A stretch of DNA of 33,406 nt from Planctomycetales bacterium (GTDB lineage Bacteria > Planctomycetota > Planctomycetia > Pirellulales > Pirellulaceae): contig JAGQPD010000133.1 in assembly GCA_020426865.1 (NCBI GenBank), positions 1-33,406 on the forward strand, read 5' to 3'. The notes beneath the pieces were generated by a model, which was not told where the DNA came from, made no database searches, and worked only from the letters and a program-made list of their open reading frames with translations. The position numbers and the translations under genes were made by a program. This document shows positions 30,936 to 33,406 of the stretch, in pieces; positions within the stretch are counted from its first letter, which is position 1, and each line of letters begins with the position of its first letter.

Positions 30936-33406
30936 ATGAACTCGACAATGATCAAATCGCTGCGCTCGTGGCTTGCCTGGGGAGCCGATACCGTGGAACG
31001 GACAGGCATCTTGAATGCCGCTTCCCACCCTAGGCTTGCCGAAAGTATCTCGCGCGGTCGAGCGGACGGTGGTATCGACGTGACCCAACTGGAGGAACGC
31101 GTCCTCTGCAGCGCCACACCGCTGATGATCGACGTGCCAATACCAACCCCCGAAAACGCCGCCGGCGTACACGCCCCGTCCCTATCGTCAATCGCCGACA
31201 TTACCATCGCTGAAGACACGGCCACTCCGTCCTTGCTCTTCACCATCACCGACGCTGACACTCCATTGTCGGAACTCATCGTATCGGTTCACTCGTCGGA
31301 TACGACCTTGATCCCACTGGAAAACATCAGTATCGAAGGAACCGGCGCTGAGCGAACAATCCTCATTCGCCCAGCCGACGACCGCTACGGTGGTCCTACG
31401 GCGATCGAAATCCATGTCAGCGACGGCGTGCACACCACCGTCGAAGCGTTCAACGTCACTGTCACTCCCGTCAACGACGCGCCCACCACCACTGGTTTCC
31501 TCGACATCAGTGTCACGGAAGATTCGCCAGCAACGGTGATCGACCTGTTCTCGGCGTTTGACGATCTTGAAGATGCCGACAGCCAGTTAACGTACTCGGT
31601 AACACACAATTCCAATCCGGGTCTGTTTTCGTCGGTCCTGATCGATCAGCAGCACGGAACATTGACACTGACCTACGCGGCCAATGTCAGTGGTACCGCT
31701 GAGTTAACGTTGCGTGCTACGGACAGCAACGGAGCCTACGTGGAACGGACTACCGCGGGAGCCGGCGTCCCTGTCTACTATCGTTTCATTGGCACCGTGG
31801 GAGTCGACTACCCCGATTTCAATGCGATGGGCATGAAACCTCTGACGTATGTCAGCTACTTTGCCATGTTCGACAACGTCAACGGCAGCTACGACTTCAG
31901 CCATATCGACGAGGCGCAGCTCACCTGGGCAATGCAACAGTATTTCGCCGATGTCGACCCGACCGTTCCGGTCACGTTCAACATCGAGCTACCCGAATAC
32001 GAGAATACGCCGACCGGTCGCGACAACCTGGCACATGTGATGAACATTGCCAACGCCGTACGTCCCGACCTGCCGCTGATGGGATTTTATCGACTGATGC
32101 CGGAACGCAACTGGTGGAACCCGCTCAATTATGACCACCTGCAAAAGGACCTGGCGGCGGGGGTCACCAGTTGGTACACCAATCACGCCACTGAATTCAC
32201 GGACGCCTATAACAGTTGGCTGGCCAGAAACGAAGAATATCGCACTGTTCCACTCTCTGATTCGGTTGGTGGCGGAGTGCTAGGTGACCGCGTCGGCTCG
32301 ATACAACCATCGCTCTACACCTTCTATCGCAGCTTCAATCATCGGACGAACGAGAGGTCGTCGGTCAGCTTCAATGGAACCACCGACACGATCACCAGCG
32401 TGGCGGCGTTTGCCAACGGCGATGCCATTCGCTTCCATACGACCGCGTTGCCTCGGGGACTGGAAATCAGTAACACCTATTACGTCGTCAATTCCACTGG
32501 CACCTCGTTCCAATTGGCATTCCAACCCAATGGTACGGCGATCAACTTCGCCACCGGAACCTATAGCGGCAACAGTATCTATTTGGAGTTGCCATTCGCG
32601 GAAGACCCGGACACTGCAGCATGGGATATCTACGCAGAGTACAACATCGCCGAGGCGCGCAAGTTTGGCAAGCCGGTCTATTCCTGGTTGGCTCCCAGTT
32701 TTCGGGGAGCGGGTGTGGAGTATCTTGAAGAAGAGTTTTTCCTCCAGCAACTGCGGACATCCGCTTCCCTTTCGGATGGCATCATTCTTTGGGACCCCTC
32801 GATTCGTACGGAGAATCTGCACGCCAGCCATGGCTGGTATCGAGCCCTGAAGACATTCCTCGCGGAAAACTACAGTGCCAGCACAACGTTCACCGTGACC
32901 GTCGATACGGTCAATGATCCGCCAGTCGCTCACGGCATTGCCGACGTAAACGTCAACGAAGACGCACCGAACACAGTCTTGAACCTGTCATCGATGTTCT
33001 CCGACGCTGACGATCCGCAGGGACTCACCTACACCATCAGCACGGTCACTAATCCAGCAATCTTTTCTTCCGTTTCTTTCCATCAGGCGACCAAACAGCT
33101 GACCCTCGACTATGCCCCCAATGCCTTTGGCCAATCCGCCATCACGGTGCGGGCGATCGATCCCTCAGGTGCCACCGCGACATCGACGTTTCATGTCAAC
33201 GTCCAGTCGGTGCCGGACCGCCCGACCGCCACTTCGATTCCCGACCTGAACGTCGTTGAAGGCTCGACACCGCGTGTCGTGAATTTGGCTCCCTATTTTT
33301 CCGATATTGACAGCTTGCCTGCCCACCGTTCGTATAGCATCACCGGCAACTCGGCCCCCTCTCTATTCTCCTCGTTGAACCTGAATCCCGTCTCTGGCGA
33401 GTTGGT
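30936..33406 (+). CDS. Giant secreted LEPR-XLL/cadherin-like repeat protein with embedded enzyme-like domain (3' end outside window)
   Basis: The frame is open from 30876 (in-frame TGA at 30873) to the window end, giving at least 823 residues. ATG 30936 or 30948 is the likely start; no clear ribosome-binding site is seen. Residues 51-63, QLEERVLCSATPL, match the N-terminal signature of large planctomycete exported proteins (LEPR-XLL type). Cadherin-like repeats follow: about 84-182, ending 'VTVTPVNDAPT'; about 183-270; about 663-760; and from about 765 onward. The second repeat lacks its last strand at the expected place. 'LRATDSNGAYVE' is followed by about 378 other residues (271-648) before 'STTFTVTVDTVNDPP' completes it. 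The inserted part looks like a TIM-barrel enzyme domain ('PVTFNIELPEY', 'PLMGFYRLMPERNWW', 'KFGKPVYSWLAPSF', 'LSDGIILWD'), interrupted at about 473-549 by a small beta-rich unit. A surface adhesin or polysaccharide-acting protein is the best inference. Confidence 0.8.
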   Translation, partial: MNSTMIKSLRSWLAWGADTVERTGILNAASHPRLAESISRGRADGGIDVTQLEERVLCSATPLMIDVPIPTPENAAGVHAPSLSSIADITIAEDTATPSLLFTITDADTPLSELIVSVHSSDTTLIPLENISIEGTGAERTILIRPADDRYGGPTAIEIHVSDGVHTTVEAFNVTVTPVNDAPTTTGFLDISVTEDSPATVIDLFSAFDDLEDADSQLTYSVTHNSNPGLFSSVLIDQQHGTLTLTYAANVSGTAELTLRATDSNGAYVERTTAGAGVPVYYRFIGTVGVDYPDFNAMGMKPLTYVSYFAMFDNVNGSYDFSHIDEAQLTWAMQQYFADVDPTVPVTFNIELPEYENTPTGRDNLAHVMNIANAVRPDLPLMGFYRLMPERNWWNPLNYDHLQKDLAAGVTSWYTNHATEFTDAYNSWLARNEEYRTVPLSDSVGGGVLGDRVGSIQPSLYTFYRSFNHRTNERSSVSFNGTTDTITSVAAFANGDAIRFHTTALPRGLEISNTYYVVNSTGTSFQLAFQPNGTAINFATGTYSGNSIYLELPFAEDPDTAAWDIYAEYNIAEARKFGKPVYSWLAPSFRGAGVEYLEEEFFLQQLRTSASLSDGIILWDPSIRTENLHASHGWYRALKTFLAENYSASTTFTVTVDTVNDPPVAHGIADVNVNEDAPNTVLNLSSMFSDADDPQGLTYTISTVTNPAIFSSVSFHQATKQLTLDYAPNAFGQSAITVRAIDPSGATATSTFHVNVQSVPDRPTATSIPDLNVVEGSTPRVVNLAPYFSDIDSLPAHRSYSITGNSAPSLFSSLNLNPVSGEL

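Noticed and set aside
30803-31279. Minus-strand open frame opposite the start of the giant secreted protein
   Set aside because: The plus strand carries the LEERVL signature and cadherin-like sequence; the minus frame is Ser/Arg-rich shadow.
32280-32933. Overlapping open frames on both strands near the inserted domain
   Set aside because: The true frame is the open plus-strand frame that continues past the window end.

Overview
The window looks like a chromosomal segment from a Planctomycetota bacterium, probably of the Pirellulales type. The evidence is the set of families: a DUF1549/DUF1553 protein beside a DUF1501 protein, secreted PQQ-like beta-propeller proteins, a BlaI/M56 pair, a MoxR-DUF58-BatA-type operon, and a huge secreted protein with the planctomycete 'LEERVLxSATPL' N-terminal signature. 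No rRNA, tRNA, CRISPR array, transposase, phage gene or plasmid gene was seen.

Region 1 (about 157-7627, plus strand) starts with a BlaI/MecI-type repressor. Its promoter holds two operator-like palindromes spaced exactly 21 bp apart. Next comes an M56 (BlaR1-like) membrane metalloprotease whose C-terminal half is a string of about five diverged ~90-residue modules instead of a penicillin-sensor domain. Then follow a compact DUF1549/DUF1553 protein, a DUF1501 protein, an intrinsic terminator, and a separate PQQ-like propeller protein. The first four genes read as one regulated unit, a sensor/repressor pair plus exported planctomycete proteins.

Region 2 (24044 down to 7663, minus strand) is a ten-gene run with overlapping start/stop codons at most junctions. 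In transcription order: TPR-like/PQQ-propeller protein, MoxR ATPase, DUF58 protein, BatA/VWA membrane protein, VWA/glutamine-amidotransferase-like membrane protein, 1162-aa DUF4175-like membrane protein with coiled coils, 209-aa exported protein, squalene-cyclase-like toroid protein, NPCBM-domain protein, and a ThiO-type glycine oxidase. The first six form an AAA+ chaperone plus VWA/membrane module acting at the envelope. The last four look like accessory exported parts and a metabolic passenger.

Region 3 (24250-30648) is a mixture. It contains an exported OB-fold/endonuclease-exonuclease-phosphatase protein, a small membrane protein with a ribbon-helix-helix-like C-terminus, a polytopic membrane protein whose stop codon interlocks with it, a Cys-rich/acidic exported protein with a strong terminator, a TPR protein, and a 103-aa hypothetical.

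Region 4 (30936 to the end, plus strand) is the 5' part of a giant secreted adhesin-like protein. One of its cadherin-like repeats is split by an approximately 378-residue enzyme-like insertion, which itself carries a small beta-rich insertion. A recurring fine-scale feature is the exact two-copy tandem duplication (12-25 bp period), found at six places in coding and non-coding DNA.
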